A stretch of DNA of 64,000 nt from Desulfurivibrio sp044068515 (lineage in GTDB: Bacteria > Desulfobacterota > Desulfobulbia > Desulfobulbales > Desulfurivibrionaceae), in the NCBI RefSeq assembly GCF_044068515.1, contig NZ_JBIPKI010000007.1, positions 8,962 to 72,961 of the forward strand, in the 5' to 3' direction. The notes beneath the pieces are model-generated. The model did not search any database, had not been told where the DNA came from, and saw only the letters and a program-made list of their open reading frames with translations. Of the stretch, positions 1 through 7,982 are shown in pieces (the first letter of the stretch is position 1; each line of letters opens with the position of its first letter). The position numbers were made by a program, and so were the translations under genes.

Positions 1-1
1 C

Positions 2-583
2 GGACTCGATTCGATCCCCGGCGGGGGAGCCGAAGTCTTCAGTCCCCGGATCCGCCAGCTCACCTGTGACAAGAAACTCTCGGGGGAAGGGTGGCTCGAG
101 GTGGCCCGCACCGCCCACGGGCTCGGCCTGCGCAGCAACGCCACCATGCTTTACGGCCATATCGAAACGGTGGAGGAACGGGTTGATCACCTGCTGATGT
201 TGCGGGCGACCCAGGATCAGACCGGCGGCTTTCTCACCTTTATTCCCCTGGCCTTTCACCCCCGCAATACCGAAATGTCTCAGCTTTCCCGCACCTCGGG
301 GGTGGAGGACTTGAAAAATATCGCCGTGGCCCGGCTGCTGCTGGACAACTTCGATCACATCAAGGCCTATTGGGTGATGATCGGGCCTAAGCTGGCCCAG
401 GTAGCGCTCTCCTTCGGCGCCGACGACCTCGACGGCACGGTCACGGAGGAATTAATCACCAGGATGGCCGGCGGTGAGGCCGACCAGGCCATGGCCGACA
501 GCGAGTTGATCCGCCTGATCCGCGAAGCCGGCCGGATTCCGGTTGAGCGTGATACCCTCTACGAAAAATTGCGGGTGCTGTAA
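2..583 (+). CDS. mqnE: aminofutalosine synthase MqnE, 3' part (5' end outside window)
   Basis: This is the C-terminal part of a radical SAM enzyme; its start and iron-sulfur cysteines lie before the window. The frame opens with GLDSIPGGGAEVFSPRIR and continues through RSNATMLYGHIET and TGGFLTFIPLAFHP to a normal C-terminus. The pattern matches MqnE better than its paralogue MqnC, which follows immediately. By family knowledge MqnE adds an adenosyl radical to a carboxyvinyl-oxybenzoate made by MqnA, giving aminodeoxyfutalosine in the cytoplasmic futalosine route to menaquinone. It heads the operon visible here, 125 bp upstream of mqnC. Nothing looks damaged in the visible part. Confidence 0.9.
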   Translation, partial: GLDSIPGGGAEVFSPRIRQLTCDKKLSGEGWLEVARTAHGLGLRSNATMLYGHIETVEERVDHLLMLRATQDQTGGFLTFIPLAFHPRNTEMSQLSRTSGVEDLKNIAVARLLLDNFDHIKAYWVMIGPKLAQVALSFGADDLDGTVTEELITRMAGGEADQAMADSELIRLIREAGRIPVERDTLYEKLRVL

Positions 584-708
584 TGACGGGGCCCAGGGCC
601 CGCGGAGCTGAGCTGGTTGTTGCTTGGGCCCCGGCCGGGGAGGGGCAGCCCGCCAAGCCTTGATTTCCTGGACCTGCCTGATGCGGCAACCATTTAAGAA
701 CTGGGAAG

Positions 709-1764
709 ATGAGCGTAAATCTAATAAGCGATAAGGTGCTGGCCGGCGAGCGGCTGACGGCGGCCGAATCCTTGGAGTTATTGGCCGGGGCCGATCTCAT
801 GCGCCTGGGGCTGCTGGCCGACGCGGTGCGCCGCCGCTTGCATCCCGAGCCGGTGGTCACCTATATCATCGATCGCAATATCAACTATACCGATATTTGC
901 ATTTCGGCCTGTAAATTCTGCGCCTTTTTCAAGGGACCCGATGATCCTGCCGGCTCGGTGCTTTCCCTGGCCGAACTGGGGCGGAAAATCGAGGAAACCC
1001 AGGTTCTGGGCGGCAACCAGATCCTGCTCCAGGGCGGTTTGCATCCGGACAAGCCCCTGGAGTTTTACGAGGAGATGCTGCGCTTCATCAAGGGCTACGG
1101 GGTCCATGTGCACGGGTTTTCTCCCCCCGAGATTCACCATTTCGCCCAGCTTGCCGGTCTCTCCCCCCGGGAAGTCCTGGGCCGCCTCCAGGCCGTCGGC
1201 CTTGATTCGATGCCCGGTGGCGGGGCCGAAATCCTCTCCGACCGGGTCCGGCGGGAAATCGCCCCGCGCAAATGCAGCGCCGATGAATGGATCGCGATCA
1301 TGGCCGAAGCCCATCAGTTGGGGATGCGGACCACCGCCACGATGATGTTCGGCCATCTCGAAACCATGGCGGACCGTCTGGAGCACCTGCAGCGGGTCCG
1401 GGATCTTCAGGACCGCACCGGCGGCTTTACCGCTTTTATTCCCTGGCCCTTCCAGCCCGACCATACCGCCCTGGCCGGGCTGGCCAAAACCACTGCCTTC
1501 GGTTATCTGAAAATGCTGGCCCTGAGCCGGATTTTTCTGGACAATGTCGCCAATATTCAGGCCTCTTGGGTCACCCAGGGACCCAAAATTGCCCAGATTT
1601 CACTCTTCTTCGGGGCCAATGATTTCGGCAGCACCATGATCGAGGAAAACGTGGTTGCCGCCGCCGGAGTCAGCTTTCGCCTCTCGGAGGTGGAAATCCG
1701 CCGCCTGGTGGAAGGGGCGGGTTACCAGGCCCGCCGGCGCCGGATGGATTACACTCTGTATTGA
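709..1764 (+). CDS. mqnC: cyclic dehypoxanthinyl futalosine synthase MqnC
   Basis: This 351-residue radical SAM enzyme converts dehypoxanthinyl futalosine to its cyclic form, the second radical step of the futalosine menaquinone pathway. The cluster-binding motif is visible as DICISACKFCAFF near residue 65, followed by QILLQGGLHP, a SAM-site motif SMPGGGAEILSDRVR, and TGGFTAFIPWPFQP, where the Trp-Pro-Phe variant is typical of MqnC rather than MqnE. Length is normal for the family. The ATG at 709 has only a weak ribosome site. The stop overlaps a TTG of the next frame, but the next gene probably starts at 1782. It is very likely cotranscribed with mqnE and the downstream mqn genes. Confidence 0.93.
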   Translation: MSVNLISDKVLAGERLTAAESLELLAGADLMRLGLLADAVRRRLHPEPVVTYIIDRNINYTDICISACKFCAFFKGPDDPAGSVLSLAELGRKIEETQVLGGNQILLQGGLHPDKPLEFYEEMLRFIKGYGVHVHGFSPPEIHHFAQLAGLSPREVLGRLQAVGLDSMPGGGAEILSDRVRREIAPRKCSADEWIAIMAEAHQLGMRTTATMMFGHLETMADRLEHLQRVRDLQDRTGGFTAFIPWPFQPDHTALAGLAKTTAFGYLKMLALSRIFLDNVANIQASWVTQGPKIAQISLFFGANDFGSTMIEENVVAAAGVSFRLSEVEIRRLVEGAGYQARRRRMDYTLY

Positions 1765-1781
1765 CTGCTGCGAGGTCAGCA

Positions 1782-3005
1782 ATGAACGAAACGAGACGTT
1801 TTTACCGGGCCCCGGTGGTATTGCCGGTCGCCGGACCGCCCCTGCGGGACGGGGCGGTTCTGACTGAAAACGGCCGGGTTCGGGCGGTGGGGCCATACCA
1901 GGAGATTAAAAAGCTGACCGCGGGCCTGACTCTCACCAGCGAGGTCGATTATGACGGTCATGTCCTGGTGCCGGCCCTGGTTAATGCCCATTGTCACCTG
2001 GAATTGTCCCACCTGGCCTTTTTGAGCCGGGACTATCGGCCCCAACCGGGGGATATCACCGGCTGGATCCGGCGCCTGCTGGCGGCCCGGGAGGAATGCG
2101 ACCCCGGCGGCCCGGAGACGGGTTTGCTGGCCCTGGCCCGGCTTTACGCCGGGGGCTGCCGGTCGGTGATTGATATCGGCAATGATCCGGCCAGCCGGAA
2201 TCTAGGGGCCGATTTCAAAACGGCTGTTTTTTTTAACCTGGAGTTGCTGGGCCTTGCCGGTGCCGCCGAGGAGCAGGCCCTGGCCCGCTTGACCGCCCAG
2301 GATGACGATCTATGTTGTACCGGTCATGCGCCATATTCCACCGGCCCCCGGCTGCTGCAGGCCCTGAAAAAAAGGGCCCGGGCCGGCAATTGCCTTTTTC
2401 CGCTCCACGTGGCCGAGTCGGCCGCCGAGGAGGAGTTTCTCGCCACCGGCTCCGGCCCGTTGCGTGATTTTCTCGCTGAACGGGGCCTGGATCTAGCTGC
2501 TTTCCCGCCACCGGGTTGCAGCCCCGTGGCCTGGCTCGATTCTTTGGGTCTGCTGGACGAGCAGACCCTTTGCGTCCATGCGGTGCGGGTTGATGAGGAT
2601 GATGTGGCCCGGCTGGCCGCCCGCCGGGCCGGGGTCTGCCTCTGTCCCGGTTCCAATCGCCACCTGGGGGTGGGTAAGGCCCCGCTGGCGACCATGTTGC
2701 GCCATGGCATAACGCCGGCCCTGGGCACCGACAGCCTGGCCGGCAACCCGGATTTTTCCCTCTGGCAGGAAATGAAACTGCTGCGTGAAGATCATCCCGA
2801 GGTCCCGCCGGCCACGGTGCTGGCCATGGCTAGCCAGGCCGGAGCGCGGTTGCTGGGCCGGGAAGGGGAGAGCGGGGTTATCGCGCCGGGGGTGGAGGCG
2901 GCCCTCCCGGCGGTGGTTTGCCCGGCCGCGGCCGGAGGAGTCGATGCGGCCTTGGAATATCTCACCACGGCGGGCAAGGATATCCGCCTGGAATGGACAG
3001 AGTAG
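1782..3005 (+). CDS. amidohydrolase, probable aminodeoxyfutalosine deaminase
   Basis: This protein of about 407 residues belongs to the metal-dependent amidohydrolase superfamily. It shows the metal-binding NAHCHLEL motif near residue 65, HVAES further on, CVHAVRVDEDD, and ALGTDSLAGNPDF near the C-terminus, the usual His/His...His...Asp ligand order. In other bacteria a deaminase of this superfamily converts aminodeoxyfutalosine to futalosine. Its place between mqnC and mqnA makes that the likely role, but substrate assignment is an inference from context. The ATG at 1782 has GAGGT six bases upstream and is preferred; a TTG at 1761 that overlaps the mqnC stop would add seven residues. Confidence 0.8.
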   Translation: MNETRRFYRAPVVLPVAGPPLRDGAVLTENGRVRAVGPYQEIKKLTAGLTLTSEVDYDGHVLVPALVNAHCHLELSHLAFLSRDYRPQPGDITGWIRRLLAAREECDPGGPETGLLALARLYAGGCRSVIDIGNDPASRNLGADFKTAVFFNLELLGLAGAAEEQALARLTAQDDDLCCTGHAPYSTGPRLLQALKKRARAGNCLFPLHVAESAAEEEFLATGSGPLRDFLAERGLDLAAFPPPGCSPVAWLDSLGLLDEQTLCVHAVRVDEDDVARLAARRAGVCLCPGSNRHLGVGKAPLATMLRHGITPALGTDSLAGNPDFSLWQEMKLLREDHPEVPPATVLAMASQAGARLLGREGESGVIAPGVEAALPAVVCPAAAGGVDAALEYLTTAGKDIRLEWTE

Positions 3006-3010
3006 AAGCG

Positions 3011-3877
3011 ATGAAAAGTTCAACTGGCCAGCGGCCCGCCCCGGCCCGGATTGGCATGGTATGCTTTCTCAATACCGCCCCGGTCTGTCAAACCTGGAAG
3101 CAGACGGTCAGGGAACCGGCCTGGCGGGTAACCGAAGCGCCCCCGACCGACCTCAACCGGCTGCTCCACCGGGGCGAACTGGATCTGGCCCTGGTGTCGT
3201 CCCACGAATACGCTCTCCATCCTGAAAGCTACCGGATTATGGCGGACCTGGCTATTGCCGCCACCGGGGCGGTGGGCAGCGTTTTTCTCTTTTCCCGCTA
3301 TCCCCTGGCCGAACTGGGTGACCGCCTGGTGCTGCTGAGCTCGCGCTCCCAGACCTCGGTGAGCTTGACCAAAATAATCATTGAGGACTTCGAGCAGGTG
3401 TACCCGCGCTACGAAATCGGCGAGGAGCAGCGGGGCGACTGGGCCGCGGTACTGGCCATCGGTGATGAGGCCCTGCGCTGGGCCGCCGCCGGAGAATACC
3501 CCTATCAGTTCGATCTGGCCGAAATCTGGCATCAGCAGACCGGCTTGCCCTTTGTTTTCGCCCTCTGGGCGGTGCGGGAGGATTTTTACCGGGCCTGGCC
3601 GGAAACCCTGGCCGCCATTCATCGGGAACTGAAGCGGTGCCTGCGGGAAGGCCTGGCCGACTTGGAGGGAATTTGCCGGGTTGCCGCTCCCCGGATTCCG
3701 ATGTCGGAGGAGGCCTGCCGGCGCTATCTGGCCGGGATGCAATATGACCTTGATCCCCGCCAGCAGGCGGGCTTGGTCCGGTTTTTTGAGCTGCTCATCA
3801 AGCGGGGCGAAGTCCCGGCGGCAGCCCTGCCTCTGAAAATAATTAATGACAAGGACCCCGCCAGCGACTTAACCTGA
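3011..3877 (+). CDS. mqnA: chorismate dehydratase MqnA
   Basis: This protein of about 289 residues resembles a periplasmic-binding-protein fold without a signal peptide, as expected for cytoplasmic MqnA. It starts the futalosine pathway by dehydrating chorismate to 3-[(1-carboxyvinyl)oxy]benzoate. Conserved features are RIGMVCFLNTAPV near the N-terminus, DLALVSSHEYA, LLSSRSQTSVSLTKI around residue 115, AVLAIGDEAL and FVFALWAVRE. The ATG at 3011 lies five bases after the amidohydrolase stop; an in-frame ATG at 2993 would overlap the upstream gene. The tight packing supports one operon with the radical SAM genes. Confidence 0.9.
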   Translation: MKSSTGQRPAPARIGMVCFLNTAPVCQTWKQTVREPAWRVTEAPPTDLNRLLHRGELDLALVSSHEYALHPESYRIMADLAIAATGAVGSVFLFSRYPLAELGDRLVLLSSRSQTSVSLTKIIIEDFEQVYPRYEIGEEQRGDWAAVLAIGDEALRWAAAGEYPYQFDLAEIWHQQTGLPFVFALWAVREDFYRAWPETLAAIHRELKRCLREGLADLEGICRVAAPRIPMSEEACRRYLAGMQYDLDPRQQAGLVRFFELLIKRGEVPAAALPLKIINDKDPASDLT

Positions 3878-3960
3878 GCCCCCCCCGGCTCAGATAGCAA
3901 GACCGCTGACCCGGAGTTGAGGGAAGCCGCAGGCTGGTGGAGCCGGTCGGCGCTAAACTT

Positions 3961-4668
3961 ATGAATAATCCTGAAGAAAAAAAGAAATTCGTTAAAAGCA
4001 AGTTCTCGGCCATCAGCAATCGCTATGACCTGCTCAATTCAGTGCTGAGTTTCCAGGTCGACCGTTACTGGCGCTGGGTGGTGGCCCGCCAGCTGCGGGA
4101 GTTTCCCGCCGGGACGGTCCTTGATCTTTGTGCCGGCACCTTGCCCCTGGCCTTGGAGTTGGCCCGCCAGGCCCCGGAGCGTACCATCCTGGCGGTGGAT
4201 TTTTGCGAGGATATGCTCAAGGCCGGCCTGGCCGGGATCGGTGCTGATCGCCGGCGGCCCCGGATTTTGCCGGTCTGCGGGGACGGGGAGCAGATCCCGG
4301 CCCGCGACGCCAGTGTCTGGGGAGTGACCGTGGCCTTTGGCGTTCGCAACCTGGCCCGGACCGAGCAGGGGTTGCGGGAAATGCAGCGCGTACTCAAGTC
4401 CGGCGGCAAGCTGTTGATCCTGGAATTTTCCCGTCCCCGCAACCCGTTGGTCAAGCCGTTGTACAATTTTTATCTCAACCGGATCCTGCCCCGGATTGCC
4501 GGAGTGGTTTCCGGTGACCAGGACGCCTATGAGTACCTGGCTTCCTCCATCGCCGCCTTTTACGAGCCGGAGGAGCTGGCCGGCATGATGCGGGCCGCCG
4601 GCTTCGCCAAGGTTTCTTTCCGATCCCTGACTTTCGGGATAGTTACGGTTTATGTCGGGGTAAAATAA
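3961..4668 (+). CDS. ubiE: demethylmenaquinone methyltransferase UbiE/MenG
   Basis: This class I SAM-dependent methyltransferase of about 235 residues carries out the last step of menaquinone synthesis, C-methylation of the prenylated ring. Seen in the sequence: SNRYDLLNSVLSFQVDRYWR at the N-terminus, the SAM motif VLDLCAGTLPLALELA, the acidic AVDFCEDML strand, VTVAFGVRNL, and LKSGGKLLILEFSRP, all typical of UbiE. The ATG at 3961 gives the usual family N-terminus; an upstream GTG at 3937 is possible, and neither has a clear ribosome site. Its stop overlaps the next ATG (TAATG), indicating translational coupling with ubiX. Confidence 0.9.
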   Translation: MNNPEEKKKFVKSKFSAISNRYDLLNSVLSFQVDRYWRWVVARQLREFPAGTVLDLCAGTLPLALELARQAPERTILAVDFCEDMLKAGLAGIGADRRRPRILPVCGDGEQIPARDASVWGVTVAFGVRNLARTEQGLREMQRVLKSGGKLLILEFSRPRNPLVKPLYNFYLNRILPRIAGVVSGDQDAYEYLASSIAAFYEPEELAGMMRAAGFAKVSFRSLTFGIVTVYVGVK

Positions 4669-5225
4669 TGCCAAGAATCATTCTGGGGATTACCGGGGCC
4701 AGCGGTTCGCTTTACGCGCTGGAGTTTCTCAAGCTGATGGGGGAACTGGGGGTCGAAGTGCATCTGGTGCTTTCCGAGGCCGGCCAGCAGGTGATGGAAC
4801 TGGAGCTGGGGCTAGGGGCGGATCAGCTTGCCCCGCTGGTGGCCCGGCGTTATGATATCCGGGATTTTGCCGCCCCTTTTTCCAGCGGCAGTGCTGTTTT
4901 TGCCGGAATGGCGATCTTGCCCTGCAGCATGGGCACCCTGGCGGCGGTGGCCGGCGGTTTGAGCAACAACCTGATCCAGCGGGCCGCCGATGTCACCCTC
5001 AAGGAGCGGCGCCCCTTGGTTCTGGCGGTGCGGGAGACCCCGCTCAACCGGACCCATATAAGCAATATGCTCAAAGTGCATGAGGCCGGCGGGATCATCT
5101 GTCCGGCCATGCCGGGTTTTTACCATGGGCCCCGCAGCCTCGAGGATCTGGCCCGGGCCTTTGCCGGCCGGGTGGCCGAGCAGCTGGGCTTGAATGTGCC
5201 CGACCTGCCGCGCTGGCCGGGGTAA
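4668..5225 (+). CDS. ubiX: flavin prenyltransferase UbiX
   Basis: This 185-residue flavoprotein makes the prenylated FMN cofactor needed by UbiD-type decarboxylases. The N-terminal GITGASGSLYALEFLK flavin-binding loop, AILPCSMGTLAAVAGG in the middle, RRPLVLAVRETPLN, and PAMPGFYHGPRSLEDL near the end are the family signatures. It overlaps the ubiE stop, so it is part of the menaquinone operon; there it would serve the decarboxylation of a prenylated naphthoate. The matching UbiD-type decarboxylase is not in the window. UbiX can also serve other UbiD enzymes, so the menaquinone role is an inference from position. Confidence 0.92.
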   Translation: MPRIILGITGASGSLYALEFLKLMGELGVEVHLVLSEAGQQVMELELGLGADQLAPLVARRYDIRDFAAPFSSGSAVFAGMAILPCSMGTLAAVAGGLSNNLIQRAADVTLKERRPLVLAVRETPLNRTHISNMLKVHEAGGIICPAMPGFYHGPRSLEDLARAFAGRVAEQLGLNVPDLPRWPG

Positions 5226-5355
5226 ATCTTCTCCTGGCCAGGTGGCGGCCTGGTCCCTGGTCCGCCGGAACTGCGCAACGGTTTTGCTGGCGCTGAGCGG
5301 ACCGGCCTCCGGCCCCGGCCGGGATTCACCTGACGATGGGAGCTTAACCAAAGGC

Positions 5356-6222
5356 ATGATGGCGATCTGGGAAAAAATCAGAATTCTCCTGGAGATGATC
5401 AAGTTCGAACACAGCGTGTTCGCCCTGCCTTTCGCCCTGACGGGGGCCCTGTTGGCGGAACGGGGGCTGCCGGGCGGGCTGGTGCTGTTCTGGTTGGTCA
5501 TGGCCATGGTCTGGGCCCGCACCGCCGCCATGGGCTTCAACCGGATCGTCGACCGCAAATTTGACGCCGCCAATCCCCGCACCGCCGATCGGGCCATTCC
5601 CGCCGGTACCGTCAAGCTCTGGGAGGCTTGGGCCCTGGTGTTGGTTGCCTCGGGCCTCTTCTTCCTTTCCTGTGCCATGCTCAACCCCCTGGCCCTGCTG
5701 ATTTCCCCGCTGGCCCTGGCCCTGACCTTTCTTTATTCGTTGACCAAGCGTTTCACCTGGCTCTGCCATGTGGTTCTGGGCGTGGCCCTGGCCGTCTCTC
5801 CCTTGGGGGGGTGGGTGGCGGTGGCGGGAACCCTGACCGGATTTCCCTGGGTGCTTTCCCTGGGGGTGCTGTTCTGGGTGGCCGGATTCGATACCGTTTA
5901 CGCCTGCCTGGATACCGAGTTTGATCGCTCAGCCGGGCTCTTTTCCCTGCCGGCCCGTTTTGGTCCCCGCCTGGCCTTTCGGCTGGCGGTTTTTTTTCAT
6001 GTCCTGGCCTTTCTCTGCTTTGTCATCACCGGCCTGGTGATGGGCCTGCACTTTATTTTCGCCGTCGGGCTGCTGATTGCCGCCGGGGCCCTGTTCTACC
6101 AGCACCTGGCGGTCAGTCCCGGTGATCTTACCCGGATCAGGCTCTCCTTTTTCACCTTGAACGGCTTGATCAGCCTGGTGATGTTTGCTGCCACCTGGCT
6201 GGCCCTGGCCATCGGCAGTTAA
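5356..6222 (+). CDS. mqnP: UbiA-family prenyltransferase (MqnP type)
   Basis: This integral membrane protein of about 288 residues attaches a polyprenyl tail to the naphthoate ring in menaquinone synthesis. It has roughly eight hydrophobic helices. The first Asp-rich motif appears as GFNRIVDRKFDAANPRTADR around residue 60, and the second as DTVYACLDTEFDR around residue 180; both bind the magnesium-diphosphate substrate. The ATG at 5356 (or 5359) gives the usual N-terminus ending in KFEHSVFALPFALTG; the longer open frame from 5194 overlaps ubiX and is unlikely. The gene follows ubiX by 130 bp and closes the menaquinone operon. Confidence 0.88.
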   Translation: MMAIWEKIRILLEMIKFEHSVFALPFALTGALLAERGLPGGLVLFWLVMAMVWARTAAMGFNRIVDRKFDAANPRTADRAIPAGTVKLWEAWALVLVASGLFFLSCAMLNPLALLISPLALALTFLYSLTKRFTWLCHVVLGVALAVSPLGGWVAVAGTLTGFPWVLSLGVLFWVAGFDTVYACLDTEFDRSAGLFSLPARFGPRLAFRLAVFFHVLAFLCFVITGLVMGLHFIFAVGLLIAAGALFYQHLAVSPGDLTRIRLSFFTLNGLISLVMFAATWLALAIGS

Positions 6223-6357
6223 AGGGTTACGGCAAGGTACGGCCCTTTGGCCGCCTTGCGGCGATCCCGGCAGTAATCAGGTCCCAGAGACAAGCTGGTC
6301 GCAAGGGGGAAGAAGACGAAGCTTTCGGGCAGCGGAGGCTCGAGAACTTGCCGCGCC

Positions 6358-7161
6358 TCAGGAAATGATAAAGCCGGCGTAGCCCACCACCTGGTCGAGG
6401 TCGCCGCTGGTTTCGCCGGAATCGGTGTAGCGGACCAGTTCGGCCCGGGTGGCTCCCGCCTCCAGGGCGGCGACCAGGGTGATCACGGTGGGGATGACCC
6501 CGCACATGCTGATGCGGTTGGCGGCCACGGTTTGGTAGAGACCTTCCGGGTCCAGGGCCAGCACCCTCTCGATGGCCAGTTGGTCCTTGGCGCTGGCCCT
6601 GGCCCGGCTTTCGTAATGACTCATATCGGTGCTGGCCGCCAGCATTACCGGGCGGGGAAAGTTCCTGCCGGCGGCGGCCAGGCCGAGGCCGATCAGGCGG
6701 CAGACCGGGTAATCCAGCCGGGCCAGGCAGAGCGGAACAATGGTCAAGCGGGGCTGACGGTACTGGAGGAAGGGGACCAGAACTTCCAGGGAATGTTCGG
6801 CCAGATGGGCCCGGCTGTCGTCTTGAACCTCCGGGCAGTGGCGCAGAATTTCTGCAGCCAGCTCGGCGTTGATTTCCACATCTCCCCCGGGCATGCGCCA
6901 GGTTCCAGCGGCCATCAGGGCGGCCGGCGCCCCCAGGCCGTGGTGGTTGGGACCCAGGACGATCAGGTCTTCCGGCACCTCCACCCGGGCCACGGTTTCC
7001 CCGGCAACCCTCCCCGAATAGACATAACCGGCATGGGGCATGATTACCGCCCGGGCCGGCCGGGCCGCAACCCCGGCCGGCACCAGTTGGGCCAGCAGCC
7101 GCTGGAGCGAACGGGCATCGCCGGGATAAAACTGATGGGCCACGGCCGGTGTTCTGATCAT
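6358..7161 (-). CDS. AmmeMemoRadiSam system protein B (MEMO1 family)
   Basis: This protein of about 267 residues belongs to the MEMO1 family, related to class III extradiol dioxygenases. Visible landmarks are RTPAVAHQFYPGD at the start, VIMPHAGYVYSG, VLGPNHHGLG, LAEHSLEVLVPFL, and STDMSHYES, which carry the conserved histidines of the putative metal site. In many bacteria and archaea it is encoded beside an AMMECR1-domain protein and a radical SAM protein; neither is adjacent here. The biochemical role is not firmly established. The ATG at 7161 is chosen because AGGAGGGG lies just upstream; an in-frame start at 7191 lacks such a site. Confidence 0.85.
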   Translation of the reverse strand: MIRTPAVAHQFYPGDARSLQRLLAQLVPAGVAARPARAVIMPHAGYVYSGRVAGETVARVEVPEDLIVLGPNHHGLGAPAALMAAGTWRMPGGDVEINAELAAEILRHCPEVQDDSRAHLAEHSLEVLVPFLQYRQPRLTIVPLCLARLDYPVCRLIGLGLAAAGRNFPRPVMLAASTDMSHYESRARASAKDQLAIERVLALDPEGLYQTVAANRISMCGVIPTVITLVAALEAGATRAELVRYTDSGETSGDLDQVVGYAGFIIS

Positions 7162-7598
7162 GATTCCCCTCCTGTTGTCGGGCAGCGTCAATCAGGTAAC
7201 CGCTACCAAAGCTTAGCAAATCCCGGCGCAACAGTTCAAGGCTGAATCTCGGGCTCGGCGATGGGCCTGATCTTTATTTAAGCTGCGGGGCGAACCGGAA
7301 AGCCATATAATCAAAAAATCTGGCCGCGAGCGGGGTCATGGCAGTGGCCGTTCACTCACCGGGCGCGGCCGAGTCTGCCGGGCTAAAGCGTTAGGGGAGG
7401 GGGTTTTACAGCAGCATAAAAAGCCGGCTTACTCTTCCCCGGGGAGCGACTGGCCCTTTGATGAGCTGCTCCAGCGGCAACCAGGTTGCTGCAGTTGGCC
7501 ATTAACAGCTGCGCTAAAGCCTGATCAACCTGCCATCAGGTAATAAAGTCAGGAGGAAAAACCGGCACCATAAAGCAAAAATCAAAAAAGGAGCAAAG
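7162..7598 (+). other. intergenic region between MEMO1 and Lrp-type genes
   Basis: No convincing gene lies in this 437-bp divergent spacer. It contains an isolated TATAAT at 7306-7311 without a good -35 box at the right distance, and a short inverted repeat CCTGAT/ATCAGG just before the Lrp-type gene. The ribosome sites of both flanking genes are at its edges. Promoters for both flanking genes probably lie here but could not be assigned. Confidence 0.4.
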
Positions 7599-7874
7599 AT
7601 GATTACTTCAATAATCTTGATCAAGACGGAAAGAACAGCAATCAATAAAGTGGCGGAGCAACTGGCGGCCATGGATGGAATTTCCGAAGCCTATTCCGTA
7701 AGCGGGAAATATGACATTGTTGCCATTGCCAGGGTTCCCGCCAATGAAGATCTGGCCGACTTGGTGACCAACCGCCTGCTCTCCATCGACGCCATTCAGC
7801 AAACGGAAACCATGCTCGCTTTTCAGGCTTATTCCCGCCATGATCTTGAGGCGATGTTCGCCCTGGGGATGTGA
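7599..7874 (+). CDS. stand-alone Lrp/AsnC ligand-binding (RAM) domain protein
   Basis: This 91-residue protein consists only of the effector-binding domain of Lrp/AsnC regulators, without a helix-turn-helix. The pattern TSIILIKTERTAINKVAEQL, then GISEAYSVSGKYDIVAIARV and LLSIDAIQQTETMLAFQAY follows the beta-alpha-beta-beta-alpha-beta order of the domain. Such proteins assemble into rings that bind amino acids in other species; ligand and target are unknown here. The start has a good ribosome site, AAAAAAGGAGCAAAG. It stands alone between a divergent MEMO1 gene and a convergent cysS. Confidence 0.85.
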   Translation: MITSIILIKTERTAINKVAEQLAAMDGISEAYSVSGKYDIVAIARVPANEDLADLVTNRLLSIDAIQQTETMLAFQAYSRHDLEAMFALGM

Positions 7875-7982
7875 TGGCTTCCCCAGCCGGATAATGCGGT
7901 TAAGGGCAGAGCAAATCCGCGCAACCGCGCGACGGGGCGGGGCTCCAGACAAAACCGGCCCAGCTTGCTGCCCGGTTTTGCT

